From assembly GCA_963709995.1 (NCBI GenBank), contig CAVPYN010000015.1, positions 21,988 to 85,987 on the forward strand: a stretch of 64,000 bases of DNA, in the 5' to 3' direction. The notes beneath the pieces are model-generated. The model ran no database searches. It saw only the letters and a list, made by a program, of their open reading frames with translations, and had not been told where the DNA came from. The stretch is from JAUIIK01 sp963709995. Lineage in GTDB: Bacteria > Chloroflexota > Chloroflexia > Thermomicrobiales > CFX8. Each line of letters starts with the position of its first letter. Positions within the stretch are counted from its first letter, which is position 1. Below, one piece after another: positions 52,515 to 61,752 of this stretch. A program made the position numbers and the translations under genes.

Positions 52515-53606
52515 TTGAAGATCCCTACCGGACCTGCCGATTTGACCGCTGCTTGGCTCACCTCCGCGTTACGTGCCGGAGGATCAATCCCTCCGTCGGC
52601 AGCGGTCACTGCCGTCGAACAAGATCCACTGGGAGAAGACGAAGGATTCTTCGCCTACCTTACTCGACTACGCCTCCACTATGAACAACCTGGAAGCATC
52701 GCACCGGAGACGATGATCGCGAAATTGTCAGCACTATCCAGTGAGATGCGGCAGCGCCCGAACACCCGTGCGGCCTATGAACGCGAAGTGCGTTTCTATC
52801 AACTTCTGGCAGGCCGAATGTCGCTGCCAGTGCCAGCCTGTTATTACGCCGACATCGACAACGAAACAGGCTTCCACATCTTGCTACTCGAGGACCTGGC
52901 CCCTGCTGAGAATGGCTCGCGAGCCGCAGGCTGCACACCAGAACAAGCCGAGTTGGCTATCCGGAAGATCGCGGAGTTTCATGCTCACTGGTGGGAGCAT
53001 CCGCGGCTCGCTGCGCTGGACTGGATCTCAGACGCGACGTTCGATTGCGACGAGCTCGCCGGGGCGCACGCCGAATGGTGGCCGGAGTTCCTGCGGCAGG
53101 CGGGCCACAATCTGCCCGCTTCGCTGATCGCACTCGGCGAACGATTCGGACCGCATCGAGCCGCGCTCTTCGAACATCTCTGGAGCACTTCTCCACGAAC
53201 GCTAACCCACTCCGACTTCAACCTCGGCAACATGTTCTTTGCCTCTCCGGAGGGTGGCGAACCTTTCACCGTCATCGACTGGCAGTCGATTGGGCGCAGA
53301 CGCGGCACCTGGGATGTCGGCATGTTCCTTGGTCAGAATCTTGAACCGATGATCCGCGCAGCAATCGAAACGGATCTGCTGAACCTCTACGTAAGAACGC
53401 TGGCCGAACATGGCGTCCAGGGATATGGCTTCGATCGGTGCCTCCACGACTACAAACTCTGTTTGCTCCATCGCTTCGGTTCGCTGATCTCAACCATCGC
53501 CGCGATGCCCTTCACCCCGGAGCAGATCCAGATGCACATCGATATCCTGCTCCCCCGCAACGTCGCCGCACTGCTCGACCACGATGCGGCGTCTCTGCTA
53601 GATTGA
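52515..53606 (+). CDS. APH/EcKinase-like phosphotransferase
   Basis: The kinase-fold protein shows the aminoglycoside-phosphotransferase/ecdysteroid-kinase motifs: ILLLEDLAPAENGSRAAG in the hinge, the catalytic loop LTHSDFNLGNMFF, and the metal-binding VIDWQSIGRRRGTWDVGMF. The frame is open up to 52395. I favour TTG 52515, behind GGAGGTGAAAG, giving ~363 residues. Relatives phosphorylate hydroxyl groups of drugs or small metabolites; the substrate is unknown. Confidence 0.82.
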   Translation: MKIPTGPADLTAAWLTSALRAGGSIPPSAAVTAVEQDPLGEDEGFFAYLTRLRLHYEQPGSIAPETMIAKLSALSSEMRQRPNTRAAYEREVRFYQLLAGRMSLPVPACYYADIDNETGFHILLLEDLAPAENGSRAAGCTPEQAELAIRKIAEFHAHWWEHPRLAALDWISDATFDCDELAGAHAEWWPEFLRQAGHNLPASLIALGERFGPHRAALFEHLWSTSPRTLTHSDFNLGNMFFASPEGGEPFTVIDWQSIGRRRGTWDVGMFLGQNLEPMIRAAIETDLLNLYVRTLAEHGVQGYGFDRCLHDYKLCLLHRFGSLISTIAAMPFTPEQIQMHIDILLPRNVAALLDHDAASLLD

Positions 53607-53659
53607 AGTAAGGACACTATCGACTATCCAGAGGCAGTCCACGCCTGCGAAGCTGCGGG

Positions 53660-54391
53660 CTACTCCTCATCTTCTCCGTAAGACTGCCCAGCAAAGGCAG
53701 CGCGGACCTCGGCGGCGGTCCTGGCGTTGCGGATGGCCGCGAGGCGCGCCTGTTCGTCGTCGATCAGAGCGCGAACGTTCGTCAAGACATCGGCCAGCCG
53801 GTCGGCCGGGAATTTGACCGCGCCATCGGCATCCATGTGGATCAACTCGCCGGGCGCAACATCCATACCTCCGACTGAGACCGGCACGTTGACCGCCTGC
53901 ACCGCCATGTCGCCGTGACCGGCCGTTACCCCACCAAGCAGGTATTGAAACTCCATTGAGCGCATCGCGTCGATGTCCCGCGACGGCCCGTTGGAGATCG
54001 CGCCGATGCAACCAACCGCCTGCATCGCCGTCGTCATCACCTCTCCCGCCAGCCCAGCCTTGGCGGCAAGCTCCGGCGGGAACTTCTGCTCGAACACCAG
54101 GATGGCAGGCTTTGGCGAGGCGTCCAGCGCGTCGATCACATCCATGAAGGTCAGCCGGTTGTAGTTGGGATCTGGCACGCTATAGACGCAGGTCACAGCG
54201 TAGCCAACGCGCGGCCCAATTTCCGGGTACATGCAGCGGATCGACGCGTCGGTGTACCAATTCTCGCTCCAGGGATTGTAAAGCCCGAGGCAGAGCGGGT
54301 TTGAGGGGTAGGTCGCGACCACGTTGGTGATCGAAGGCGTATCGAACTTCTCCAGTTCTCGCATCATCTCGCGATCGGTCATGCCTGTCAT
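53660..54391 (-). CDS. RraA-like / HMG aldolase-family protein
   Basis: The 243-residue protein has the RraA/HMG-CHA aldolase fold signature: the FDTPSITNVV start, GYAVTCVYSVPD, then the active-site segment GCIGAISNGPSRDIDAMRSM with conserved Gly, Arg and Asp, and VAPGELIHMDADGAVKFP. Members are metal-dependent aldolases or oxaloacetate decarboxylases, or regulators of RNase E in Enterobacteria. Without RNase E context, an aldolase-type enzyme is more likely. Confidence 0.87.
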   Translation of the reverse strand: MTGMTDREMMRELEKFDTPSITNVVATYPSNPLCLGLYNPWSENWYTDASIRCMYPEIGPRVGYAVTCVYSVPDPNYNRLTFMDVIDALDASPKPAILVFEQKFPPELAAKAGLAGEVMTTAMQAVGCIGAISNGPSRDIDAMRSMEFQYLLGGVTAGHGDMAVQAVNVPVSVGGMDVAPGELIHMDADGAVKFPADRLADVLTNVRALIDDEQARLAAIRNARTAAEVRAAFAGQSYGEDEE

Positions 54392-54540
54392 CGGTCGTCC
54401 CTCTCCATGTCATTCGCGAATTCTCCGCCTGATAGCCAGCATCGTAGCCGATGACTGGACCGGCATTGGGTCGATGACCGTAGTAATTTCCTGCACGCAC
54501 CTTCCCTCAGGGCGTACCATTTCTCTCCGGGAGGTGAGCG

Positions 54541-55269
54541 GTGGGGACGTTGGGAACCAACGGTACGGATGAGGGTGTCCTGCGGGAGTGGCTCGATCGT
54601 GAGCAGCCCCACTGGTTCCGGTCTTCCGAGACTGCCTTGCGAGGGATGATCGAGCACCTCCAGCACAGTTGTTTCGTGGAATCCTGGGATGAACTGCGAG
54701 CCGATGGTAAGACCGAAACGGAAGCCGGACGCATCACACTTGAATTCTATGAGGAAGGCATTGGCAGAATCTTCGGTTTTGTGCGTGCGTCCGGCGCTCT
54801 GCCCGATGACGATGCCTGGTCGGAGATCAAGGCCGAACAGCTCCTCGAAACAAGCCAGCCCGATATCCCCCAGCCGCTCGTCGACGCTCTCTCGAACGGC
54901 CTCGCCGCCGCCGAGCGCCAGCCAACCGGGAATCACAGCCTCTATCGCGACTGGAGTCGCTGCCTGATGCTCTACTTCTACCAGCACGCCGCCAACGGGC
55001 CGGCCCATCCGGGATTTGAAGCCCCGCGCGAGGACAAGATGGCCTGGGCGGCCGAAGCGATCGAAGACGTTCACGATCGCGGCGCACTACAGGCTGCGCT
55101 CGCTGCCTATCTGGATGATCGAGACGTTCGCGCCGTCGCCAGGGCGATTATCGAGACGCCGATCTCCGAGATCATCGAACACCAGCGCAAGATGACCGGT
55201 CTCCAGCGCTTCGATCTGATTCTCCATACCGGGCTGCTCTGGTTGATCGGGGCGGTTGAACGAGAATGA
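54541..55269 (+). CDS. Uncharacterised soluble helical protein
   Basis: The 242-residue protein begins at GTG 54541 with a GGGAGGTGAG site. It is mainly helical and acidic, with Trp/His/Tyr-containing segments such as LDREQPHWFRSSETALRGMI and LYRDWSRCLMLYFYQHAANG. No known motif or membrane segment is visible. Its stop overlaps the start of the next gene by four bases, indicating coupling with the membrane-anchored protein downstream. Confidence 0.65.
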   Translation: MGTLGTNGTDEGVLREWLDREQPHWFRSSETALRGMIEHLQHSCFVESWDELRADGKTETEAGRITLEFYEEGIGRIFGFVRASGALPDDDAWSEIKAEQLLETSQPDIPQPLVDALSNGLAAAERQPTGNHSLYRDWSRCLMLYFYQHAANGPAHPGFEAPREDKMAWAAEAIEDVHDRGALQAALAAYLDDRDVRAVARAIIETPISEIIEHQRKMTGLQRFDLILHTGLLWLIGAVERE

Positions 55270-55829
55270 TGGCCAGGATGGTGAAACGCATACGCCAGGA
55301 TGGCCGGATTCAGATCGCGCTCGCGCTAGGCGTCACCATACTGTTCGTCACCGTGATCATCGCTTCTCGCTATGGCACATCCGGCATAGAGGACTTCGAG
55401 GGAGAACGCAGAGTGTATTCTGACGGCGAGCACTGCGCATTGATTCTGCCCGATGAATGGGGATGGAGAGCCGCCTCCTGGACTGCGGTCTCGCCAAACG
55501 GCACCATCCTCGGCTTCTCCGAGGAAGTCTACGGACGCCCGGAGAATCCAGAGTGGGAAGAGGTCTCCGAGGCAATGATCCAGCGCACCCTGGAGCGTGG
55601 AGATGCTACCGTGGAGGCTGACGACGACACCGTCCGGATCGATTTCGGCGCCGATGGCGGCCTGAGCATCCTGCAACGGTTCGACCGCGTCGGTTGTTTG
55701 TTGAGCTTTTCAGGGACGGGCGAGAAGCGTGCCGAAGAGGAAGCGGTCTGGGAGGAGATCATCGCCTCACTCGTGCGAACATCTCCGACTGACACGCCAG
55801 AGGAGAATTTGCCATGGAAGACGGACTGA
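55266..55829 (+). CDS. Membrane-anchored extracytoplasmic protein, unknown
   Basis: The 187-residue protein has a basic start and one membrane span (IQIALALGVTILFVTVIIAS, residues ~15-34). An external beta-rich domain follows, containing two cysteines (HCALILPDEWGW and VGCLLSFSG) that could form a disulfide. It starts within the stop of the preceding gene and overlaps the following oxidoreductase by 16 bases, so all three are one operon. Family unknown. Confidence 0.65.
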   Translation: MMARMVKRIRQDGRIQIALALGVTILFVTVIIASRYGTSGIEDFEGERRVYSDGEHCALILPDEWGWRAASWTAVSPNGTILGFSEEVYGRPENPEWEEVSEAMIQRTLERGDATVEADDDTVRIDFGADGGLSILQRFDRVGCLLSFSGTGEKRAEEEAVWEEIIASLVRTSPTDTPEENLPWKTD

Positions 55830-56764
55830 CCCGGCGGGAACGTGCCGGTTTCAACGTGCGACGGGGCCGGGCCGGCCGGGCAGTCGAACTGATCGGCCAG
55901 GCCGAGGCCGCTGGTGTCTCAACTGCCTGGATGACAATGGGCGCGCTTGGGTCCGACACCCTCACCCTCTACGCCGCCTGCGCCGTGCAGACGGAGACAA
56001 TCAAGCTCGGCACCTCGATCATCCCGGCCTTCAGTCGTCATCCGTTTGCCATCGCCACCCAGGTGCTGGTCCTCGACGATCTCGCGCCCGGACGGCTCCT
56101 CCTTGGCATCGGGACGAGCCACGGCCCGACGATGGGAGGCAGCTATGGTGTGCCATTCGATCGCCCGCTTAGCCGCTTGCGCGAGTATCTTCAGGTGCTC
56201 CGGCCGGTCCTCCACGACGGCGAAGTTGAGTTCAGGGGCGAGTTCTACAGCGTCAAAGGTCGCCTGCCCGGCGCTCCGGGAACGCCGGTCATGATCTCGG
56301 CGCTCGGCCCGAAGTCCTTTGAAACCGCCGGGGAACTCACTGACGGCGCGATCTCCTGGGTCACGCCATTCGACTATCTGCACAACACCGCCCTTCCCGC
56401 CATGGAGCGCGGCGCGGGAGAAGCAGGACGGGACCGGCCGCCGCTCATCGCCCATATCTCGGTCGCGTTCGCCGGTAGCCGCGAGGAAGCGTTCGAAGCT
56501 GCTCGCAAGGAACTTGCCATCTATAGCCGGATGCCCTTCTACCAGTCGATGTTTGCCGAAGCTGGCTACCCGCTGGGTTCCGGGAACGAATTCAGCGACG
56601 AGCTACTCGAACAACTCATCATCTACGGGGATGAGGACAGCGTTGGTGAACGGCTCGTCGAGATGCTCGGCACCGGCTTCGATCAGGTACTGGGGATGCC
56701 GATTCCGGTCAGCGACCGCACTGGTGAAGAGCTGCGCTTGCTCGAACTGCTCGGCAAGCTCTAA
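55814..56764 (+). CDS. LLM-class (probably F420-dependent) oxidoreductase
   Basis: The 316-residue protein has the luciferase-like monooxygenase barrel: ELIGQAEAAGVSTAWMTMG, IKLGTSIIPAFSRHPFAIA, the GRLLLGIGTSHGP segment, and the C-terminal GDEDSVGERLVEML. The pattern is that of F420-dependent actinobacterial and Chloroflexota proteins rather than FMN alkane monooxygenases, but the cofactor is inferred. It overlaps the previous gene by 16 bases. Confidence 0.87.
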   Translation: MEDGLTRRERAGFNVRRGRAGRAVELIGQAEAAGVSTAWMTMGALGSDTLTLYAACAVQTETIKLGTSIIPAFSRHPFAIATQVLVLDDLAPGRLLLGIGTSHGPTMGGSYGVPFDRPLSRLREYLQVLRPVLHDGEVEFRGEFYSVKGRLPGAPGTPVMISALGPKSFETAGELTDGAISWVTPFDYLHNTALPAMERGAGEAGRDRPPLIAHISVAFAGSREEAFEAARKELAIYSRMPFYQSMFAEAGYPLGSGNEFSDELLEQLIIYGDEDSVGERLVEMLGTGFDQVLGMPIPVSDRTGEELRLLELLGKL

Positions 56765-56829
56765 CGAGGCGAACGGACGATGTCGCGGCATCACCAGTTC
56801 AAGCGACCGAGCATGACAATCCTCGCGGT

Positions 56830-57336
56830 ATGGGTTCATTGATGGTTGAACCAACGTCACTTATCCGGCGGGCGGTGTCGCTGATTGCCGTCGCATGTAT
56901 TGTCCTGCTCTTGCCCGCCTGTCTGGGCGGTGACGACGCCGGTGATAGTGTGGAGAATCGCCCCGGACAGATCACCCGCCCGGGAGACGTCGGGCTGCCG
57001 CTGGACAATCCAATCTCCGTCCAGGCTTTTGACCGGGCCGATCAACTGTTGCTCGACTGGTTCATCCTCGACGATCCCGATCTCGCCCTGTTGAACTTCA
57101 GCTCAAATCTGCGCCCCACCTGGGCGTCGATCTTCGACGGCACGACTGTCGAAGGAGACTGCTCGTTTACCCAGGTCGAGGGCCGCCTGCCAGACCAGAG
57201 CGGCACAGTGACCGCGCGTTACGCGATCGATGGTTGCCGGGTCGCCCCACCAGGCAACCTGACCGCCTCCCATGTCACGGTCACGGTAACCGTCACCGAA
57301 CAGAACGCCTGGGTCGTCAATGTCGAGTTTGATTAG
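56830..57336 (+). CDS. Predicted lipoprotein, unknown function
   Basis: The 168-residue protein has a signal peptide ending in a lipobox (VLLLPACLGGDD, Cys ~31), so it should be lipid-anchored outside the membrane. The mature domain is small, beta-rich and includes a cysteine pair (GDCSFTQVEG and IDGCRVAP). Start may be ATG 56830 or 56842. It follows the LLM oxidoreductase by 65 bases on the same strand. Confidence 0.7.
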   Translation: MGSLMVEPTSLIRRAVSLIAVACIVLLLPACLGGDDAGDSVENRPGQITRPGDVGLPLDNPISVQAFDRADQLLLDWFILDDPDLALLNFSSNLRPTWASIFDGTTVEGDCSFTQVEGRLPDQSGTVTARYAIDGCRVAPPGNLTASHVTVTVTVTEQNAWVVNVEFD

Positions 57337-57402
57337 ATCAGGTAGTGGGAACGCTAAGAGAGCTACGCCGCCGTAGTCGATCCAGCGCCCGCGTTGGACG
57401 GC

Positions 57403-57813
57403 CTATCTTGATCGGACCGACGCCACCTGATCCGCGGTTCCATGTTGCGGCTCCTGGATCATGATCAGGTAGCCATCCGGGTCACGGATCATCATCGAGC
57501 GTTCACCCCAGGGAGAGGGCGCAAGGGGCGCGACGACATCGACCCCGACCCGTTCGAGCTGTTCGGCGCGCGCTTCAATGCGACCATCAGCGAGTCCGAT
57601 GACCGGGCCAGCTTTAGGGATCTTGTACTGAGAAGCTGTCAGTCCTCGTTGTTCGAGGAGCAGAATGTGAAACGCGCCGAGTTGGAGGATGACAGTGCGG
57701 TGGCCCTCCCATTCCTGTTCGCCAGCCACCTCGAAATCGAGAATTTCGCTGTAGAAGCGTTTGGAAAGATCAAGGTCCGCGACATCCAGCACCAACCGGT
57801 CGAACACCAGCAC
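57403..57813 (-). CDS. VOC-family (glyoxalase/bleomycin resistance-like) protein
   Basis: The likely start is GTG 57813 with GGGGAG upstream (MLVFDRLVLDVADLDLSKRF); the frame is open up to 57888. The ~136 residues have the VOC pattern FYSEILDFEVAGEQEWEGHR, ILQLGAFHILLLEQRG and RSMMIRDPDGYLIMIQEP. It contains one VOC module of two beta-alpha-beta-beta-beta units. Substrate unknown; single VOC proteins are often lyases, isomerases or antibiotic-binding proteins. Confidence 0.85.
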   Translation of the reverse strand: MLVFDRLVLDVADLDLSKRFYSEILDFEVAGEQEWEGHRTVILQLGAFHILLLEQRGLTASQYKIPKAGPVIGLADGRIEARAEQLERVGVDVVAPLAPSPWGERSMMIRDPDGYLIMIQEPQHGTADQVASVRSR

Positions 57814-58010
57814 GATTTCGCTCCCCACTCCCCCACACCACGCCGCATGCGAACCCAGAGCATACCAACCCATTGTCGCATATCCCACGAAGCATCAGAT
57901 CCGCATCTGTGCCTGGATACGCATCCGGAACCCCAACCCGCTTCCTCCGACTAAACTCGCTGCTCACGCTATGATGCTGGTGTCGCAGTAGCGCATCTGA
58001 AAGGACCCCG

Positions 58011-58829
58011 ATGAAGATCTATATGTCGGTTGATATCGAGGGCGTGGCCGGAGTCATCGAACGAGCACAAGGGAACATTGAATCCGGTGGCTTCGAGTTC
58101 CAGTTGGGTCGCAAGCTGATGACGGATGAGACGAACGCGGCCATCGAAGGCGCTCTGGAAGCTGGAGCGACCGAGATCGTGGTCAACGACTCGCACGGCC
58201 CGATGCGCAGTCTGTTGCCATACGAATTGCACCCCAAGGCAAGCCTTATTCAAGGACGCATCAAGCATCGCTTCATGGTCGAGGGACTCGATGATTCGTT
58301 CGATGCCGTTTTCATGGTCGGCTACCATGCGCCGGCCGGAGTCCGTGATGGCGTGCTCAACCACGCCTTCCATCCTTACGAACTGCGCTACAACGGGGTC
58401 GTCTTCAGCGAGATCGGGCTAACTGCTTCGGTTGCCGGCCACTACAACGTGCCGGTGGCGCTGGTGACCGGGGATGACGCGGCCATCCGTGACGCGGCGA
58501 ATCTGCTGCCAGAGCATGTCGGGGTGTCGGTCAAGCGCGGCATCACCCGGCTGGCAGGCGAGAGCCTTCACCCCTCGGAAGCATGCAACCGTATCCGCAA
58601 CGCCGCGCGCCAGGCCCTAGAGCGCTTGGGTGAGTTCGAACCGATGAAGGTCGCGACGCCGGTGACGATCGACATGGATCTCTATCACTCGCCACAGGCC
58701 GATATCACTGCCCTCATCCCCGGCGTCGAACGCATCGGCGACAGGACGGTGAAATTCACCGCCCCGGATGCCCTGGAGGCCTACCGCACCTTCCTGGCGA
58801 CCTATTACATCCAGCGTGATCTCGTGTAG
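58011..58829 (+). CDS. M55-family D-aminopeptidase (DppA-like)
   Basis: The 272-residue protein shows the zinc ligands of M55 peptidases: MSVDIEGVAGV near the N-terminus, VVNDSHGPMR near 60 and VGYHAPAGVRDGVLNHAFHP near 104, and the family segment EIGLTASVAGHYNVPVALVTGDD. DppA releases D-amino acids from peptides and is a decameric cytosolic enzyme. An AAGGA site precedes ATG 58011. No peptide-transport genes are adjacent. Confidence 0.92.
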   Translation: MKIYMSVDIEGVAGVIERAQGNIESGGFEFQLGRKLMTDETNAAIEGALEAGATEIVVNDSHGPMRSLLPYELHPKASLIQGRIKHRFMVEGLDDSFDAVFMVGYHAPAGVRDGVLNHAFHPYELRYNGVVFSEIGLTASVAGHYNVPVALVTGDDAAIRDAANLLPEHVGVSVKRGITRLAGESLHPSEACNRIRNAARQALERLGEFEPMKVATPVTIDMDLYHSPQADITALIPGVERIGDRTVKFTAPDALEAYRTFLATYYIQRDLV

Positions 58830-58855
58830 GGTCGCAAACGCCGCGCTTGGATTGG

Positions 58856-59599
58856 CTAGACGAGACCGGCTTTGCCTCGGTCAGCTTCGACTCGATCCAA
58901 GAACGCTTTGGCGACGGGCAGAATGAGGGAGGTGTCGAAAAAATCCCCGCCATGTTCGGCTCTACCGGTTGAGAAGAAGGATGCGCCGGGTATCGCGCAC
59001 GCCGCCCGCTTCGCGCCCGTCGACATCTGATCTTCGTCGCCAGCATAGGCCAACAATGGAAAAGTGATGCGATCCAGTTCATCGGCAAATCCGTCGTCCG
59101 CCAGTAGCGCTTCTAGCCCCGCAAAATATGGAGCAGCATCAACGCCCTGCTCCTGTTCCACGTCACGGAGAATGGGCGGCACATACTCGCGTAACCATTC
59201 CTTGTCCTCCGGGTAGCTGTACGGGTGCTGCGCGCCGAGGATCATCGACCGAAACCGCTCGGGGTAGCTCGCTCCAACTTGGTAGCCGATCCACGCGCCA
59301 AACGAGTAGCCCCAGAAGTGGACACTCTCAAATCCTCCCTCATCCAGCACAGCCACAACATCTCGAGTCTGTTGACGACGTGCATAGGCATCAGCCGATA
59401 GTGGCTTGTCACTGCTTCCGTGCCCTCTGGAATCGACCAGAGTCAGCCGATAGCGGTCGCACAGTTCATCGACATATCCAAGCTCCCGCCAGTGGTTGGC
59501 GTAGCTCGAAAGACCATGCAGCATCACCAGCGGCGGGCCATCTCCCTCTACCTCGTAGTAGATCCGGACGCCGTCGTCGGGGTTGGTTGCGTAGGGCAT
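58856..59599 (-). CDS. Alpha/beta hydrolase
   Basis: From ATG 59599 with a GGAGG site the protein has ~247 residues. It has the oxyanion region MLHGLSSYANHWRELGYVDE, the strand LTLVDSRGHGSSDKP, the nucleophile elbow WGYSFGAWIGYQ with Ser, an Asp in LAYAGDEDQMS, and a His in GRAEHGGDFFD. These complete a catalytic triad. Substrate unknown. It is convergent with the M55 peptidase gene. Confidence 0.9.
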   Translation of the reverse strand: MPYATNPDDGVRIYYEVEGDGPPLVMLHGLSSYANHWRELGYVDELCDRYRLTLVDSRGHGSSDKPLSADAYARRQQTRDVVAVLDEGGFESVHFWGYSFGAWIGYQVGASYPERFRSMILGAQHPYSYPEDKEWLREYVPPILRDVEQEQGVDAAPYFAGLEALLADDGFADELDRITFPLLAYAGDEDQMSTGAKRAACAIPGASFFSTGRAEHGGDFFDTSLILPVAKAFLDRVEADRGKAGLV

Positions 59600-59617
59600 G
59601 TTGCGCCTCCGTAGCAA

Positions 59618-59848
59618 GGTTATGCGGCCTTTCGGTTTGTCGCATCAACCGATACTAGCCCAAAAGGTGGTCTTGCTCTCATCGTCACCGGTCTACTTGC
59701 GTCTGCCTGGATTCGAACGCGCACCTGTTTCGTAGGAGCAAAACTCGTATCCACTCGGTAACGAGGATGCGTACGTCCGGGGCCCCAAGCGGTGCCCCGG
59801 ACGACCCCGCCCGTACGATGTTGTTCGATCAGAGCACCTCGATGACGG
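59618..59848. other. Intergenic region with tRNA-like fragment
   Basis: No gene is supported. The minus strand at about 59695-59770 contains a T-loop-like GTTCGAATCC and a D-arm-like CTCGT/ACGAG hairpin, but no acceptor stem. It may be a degraded tRNA gene. Confidence 0.35.
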
Positions 59849-61090
59849 TCACCTGCGGCACTCATCCGTCCCGACAAGCACATCACTCCGGGCGCCCGCT
59901 CGTTCGATGGCGCGACGGAAGCCGGGCAGGCCGCGTTCGATCATGTCGTCGTTGGCGGTCAGGCAGATGCGGAAGAAGCCGGGCGTCTCGAAGATATGGC
60001 CCGGCAGGACGGCAACCTTCTCCTCCAGCAGGATCTCAGTGAAGCGCTGGTCATCGGCGATCGGTGACTTCGGGAAGAGGTAGAAGGTGCCCTCCGGCAG
60101 GTGGACGTCGTAGCCCATCTCCCGCAACGCTCCGACCACGTGATCGCGCTTGCGCGTCAGGTGATCCATGTCGAGCCGCAACTGTTCGAGATCGCCGATG
60201 GCGTGCTGCAAGAGCGCATTCGGGTAGAGGTAGCCACTCGCCGCCTGGATTGCAGCGATCCCCTGTCGCAATTGCTCGCGTTCGTCCAGCGGCATCGTCG
60301 GCGGAATCGCCAGGTAGCCGATTCTCTGTCCCGGCGCGATGAGTGTCTTGCCATAGCTGTAGGCCATCAGCGCGTACGGATAGAACTCGAGCGGGCTATG
60401 GTATTCGATGCCGCCGAAGACGATGCGGTTGTAGGGCTCATCGGCCAGCAGGTAGATCCGCCGTCCATGCCTTTCCGACGCCGCATCGAGAATCGCTGCC
60501 AGCCGCGTCAGCGTCTCTGGCGGGATGACTTTCCCGGTCGGGTTGTGGGGCGTGTTGACGAGCATGATCCTCGTCCGGGGTGTTATCGCCGCTTCGATCG
60601 CATCGAGGTCGAGGTCGAAGGTCTCGAGGTTGATCGAGACTTTGACCGGCGTCAGCCCGGACTCGATACACATCGGCTCGTTGCCGAACCAGGGCGGCAG
60701 GCTGTAGAGCACTTCGTCACCTGGATCGGCGATCGCCTTCAACGCGACAAGGATCGCCGCGGCCCCGGCGTTCGTCATCGCGATGTCCTCGGGCTCAAAG
60801 GGCATCCGCAGCAGGCGCCGCAAGGATTCGGCGACGACCTGCTGGGTGTTCGGCTCGCTGACCTTGTAGGCGAACCAGTCCTTATTCTGCGGCACGCTCC
60901 ACCTCTGGATCGCATCGACCAGACCCGGAAGCGGCAGTTCGTGCGGGTTGCCGAAGGTGAAGTCGGCAAGATCGTTATTGGCTCCTCGCGCATGCGGGAG
61001 ATAGGTGTTGAAGAAGAAGTCGAACACCAGTCGGTTCGAACCGGCGTTCATGACATCCCGGGCACGCCGGGAAACGGCGCTATCAACCAT
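59849..61090 (-). CDS. Class I/II PLP-dependent aminotransferase
   Basis: The 413-residue protein has the fold-type I pattern: TNAGAAAILVALKAIADPGD, NTPHNPTGKVI with the Asn that binds PLP, LADEPYNRIVF with the Asp and Tyr, the Schiff-base lysine in YSYGKTLIAPGQRIGYLA, and the terminal Arg in FFRICLTAND. It probably transaminates an amino acid; substrate unknown. The start overlaps the end of the small gene upstream by eight bases, so they are cotranscribed. Confidence 0.92.
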   Translation of the reverse strand: MVDSAVSRRARDVMNAGSNRLVFDFFFNTYLPHARGANNDLADFTFGNPHELPLPGLVDAIQRWSVPQNKDWFAYKVSEPNTQQVVAESLRRLLRMPFEPEDIAMTNAGAAAILVALKAIADPGDEVLYSLPPWFGNEPMCIESGLTPVKVSINLETFDLDLDAIEAAITPRTRIMLVNTPHNPTGKVIPPETLTRLAAILDAASERHGRRIYLLADEPYNRIVFGGIEYHSPLEFYPYALMAYSYGKTLIAPGQRIGYLAIPPTMPLDEREQLRQGIAAIQAASGYLYPNALLQHAIGDLEQLRLDMDHLTRKRDHVVGALREMGYDVHLPEGTFYLFPKSPIADDQRFTEILLEEKVAVLPGHIFETPGFFRICLTANDDMIERGLPGFRRAIERAGARSDVLVGTDECRR

Positions 61091-61391
61091 CGATGTGCTC
61101 TTCTTTCGTCAGGCCATCGTGCGTAGTCGGTTTCGGGGCATCGAACCCGTTCAGATCGCCGACGCCGGGCGCGAGATTCTTCATTGTCTTCTCGAGATAG
61201 CGACGCGCGTTGAAGACGCTTGCCAGTTCGACGTCGGCGCGGGATGGAATTCTCGCCAGCGCCCGTTCGATCGCCTTGTCGCGTCTTCTCAGGTGGTCAT
61301 AGAGTTCCGGATAGTGCTCTGAAAGCTGCCGGGCTTGCGATGCCAAGCTCGCCGTCCGTTGTTCTGTGTTAGGCCTTATTGACGTGGTCAC
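61083..61391 (-). CDS. Small helical protein upstream of the aminotransferase
   Basis: The frame opens best at GTG 61391, behind AGGAG, giving 102 residues; an upstream ATG at 61502 is less well placed. The sequence is mostly helical and charged (LSEHYPELYDHLRRRDKAIE, VFNARRYLEKTMKNLAPGVG). It overlaps the aminotransferase start by eight bases. I do not recognise a family. Confidence 0.6.
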   Translation of the reverse strand: MTTSIRPNTEQRTASLASQARQLSEHYPELYDHLRRRDKAIERALARIPSRADVELASVFNARRYLEKTMKNLAPGVGDLNGFDAPKPTTHDGLTKEEHIDG

Positions 61392-61502
61392 TTTAACTCC
61401 TGTCTGGATGCCATCTTCTGACGGTCCTGAATGTATCCCCATCGATCTGCTGCGTTCATTTGGCCGGACACCGGACGCTCCGATGGGGTGAGCGCCCGGC
61501 AT

Positions 61503-61752
61503 CCCGGCTTCATAGGGAATGTGGCCTCGACCAGGCCATCTGGAACTGAAACCCGATGTTCGTGGGTGTGGCAGAAGGGGCCGGGGTCACCGGCTATACT
61601 GCGGGGGTGGAGTGCAGTTTGGTGGGTTATCGGCCCATCCTGCCTCTGAGCCCCGGTGGCGATACCAGCGTCGCCGGGGCCGTCTTGTCGTCGCTATCTG
61701 CTATCAGGTGTCACGCCATCATCCTCCCATTCGCCAAACAGCATCGCTCGGA
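61503..61752. other. Intergenic region, no gene seen
   Basis: About 250 bases between the small helical-protein gene and the FAD-linked oxidase. Only short incidental frames are seen and no clear promoter or hairpin was found. Confidence 0.4.

Noticed and set aside
60101..61126. 341-codon plus-strand ORF opposite the aminotransferase
   Set aside because: Shadow of the well-supported aminotransferase; Arg/Asp-rich composition typical of antisense frames in GC-rich DNA.
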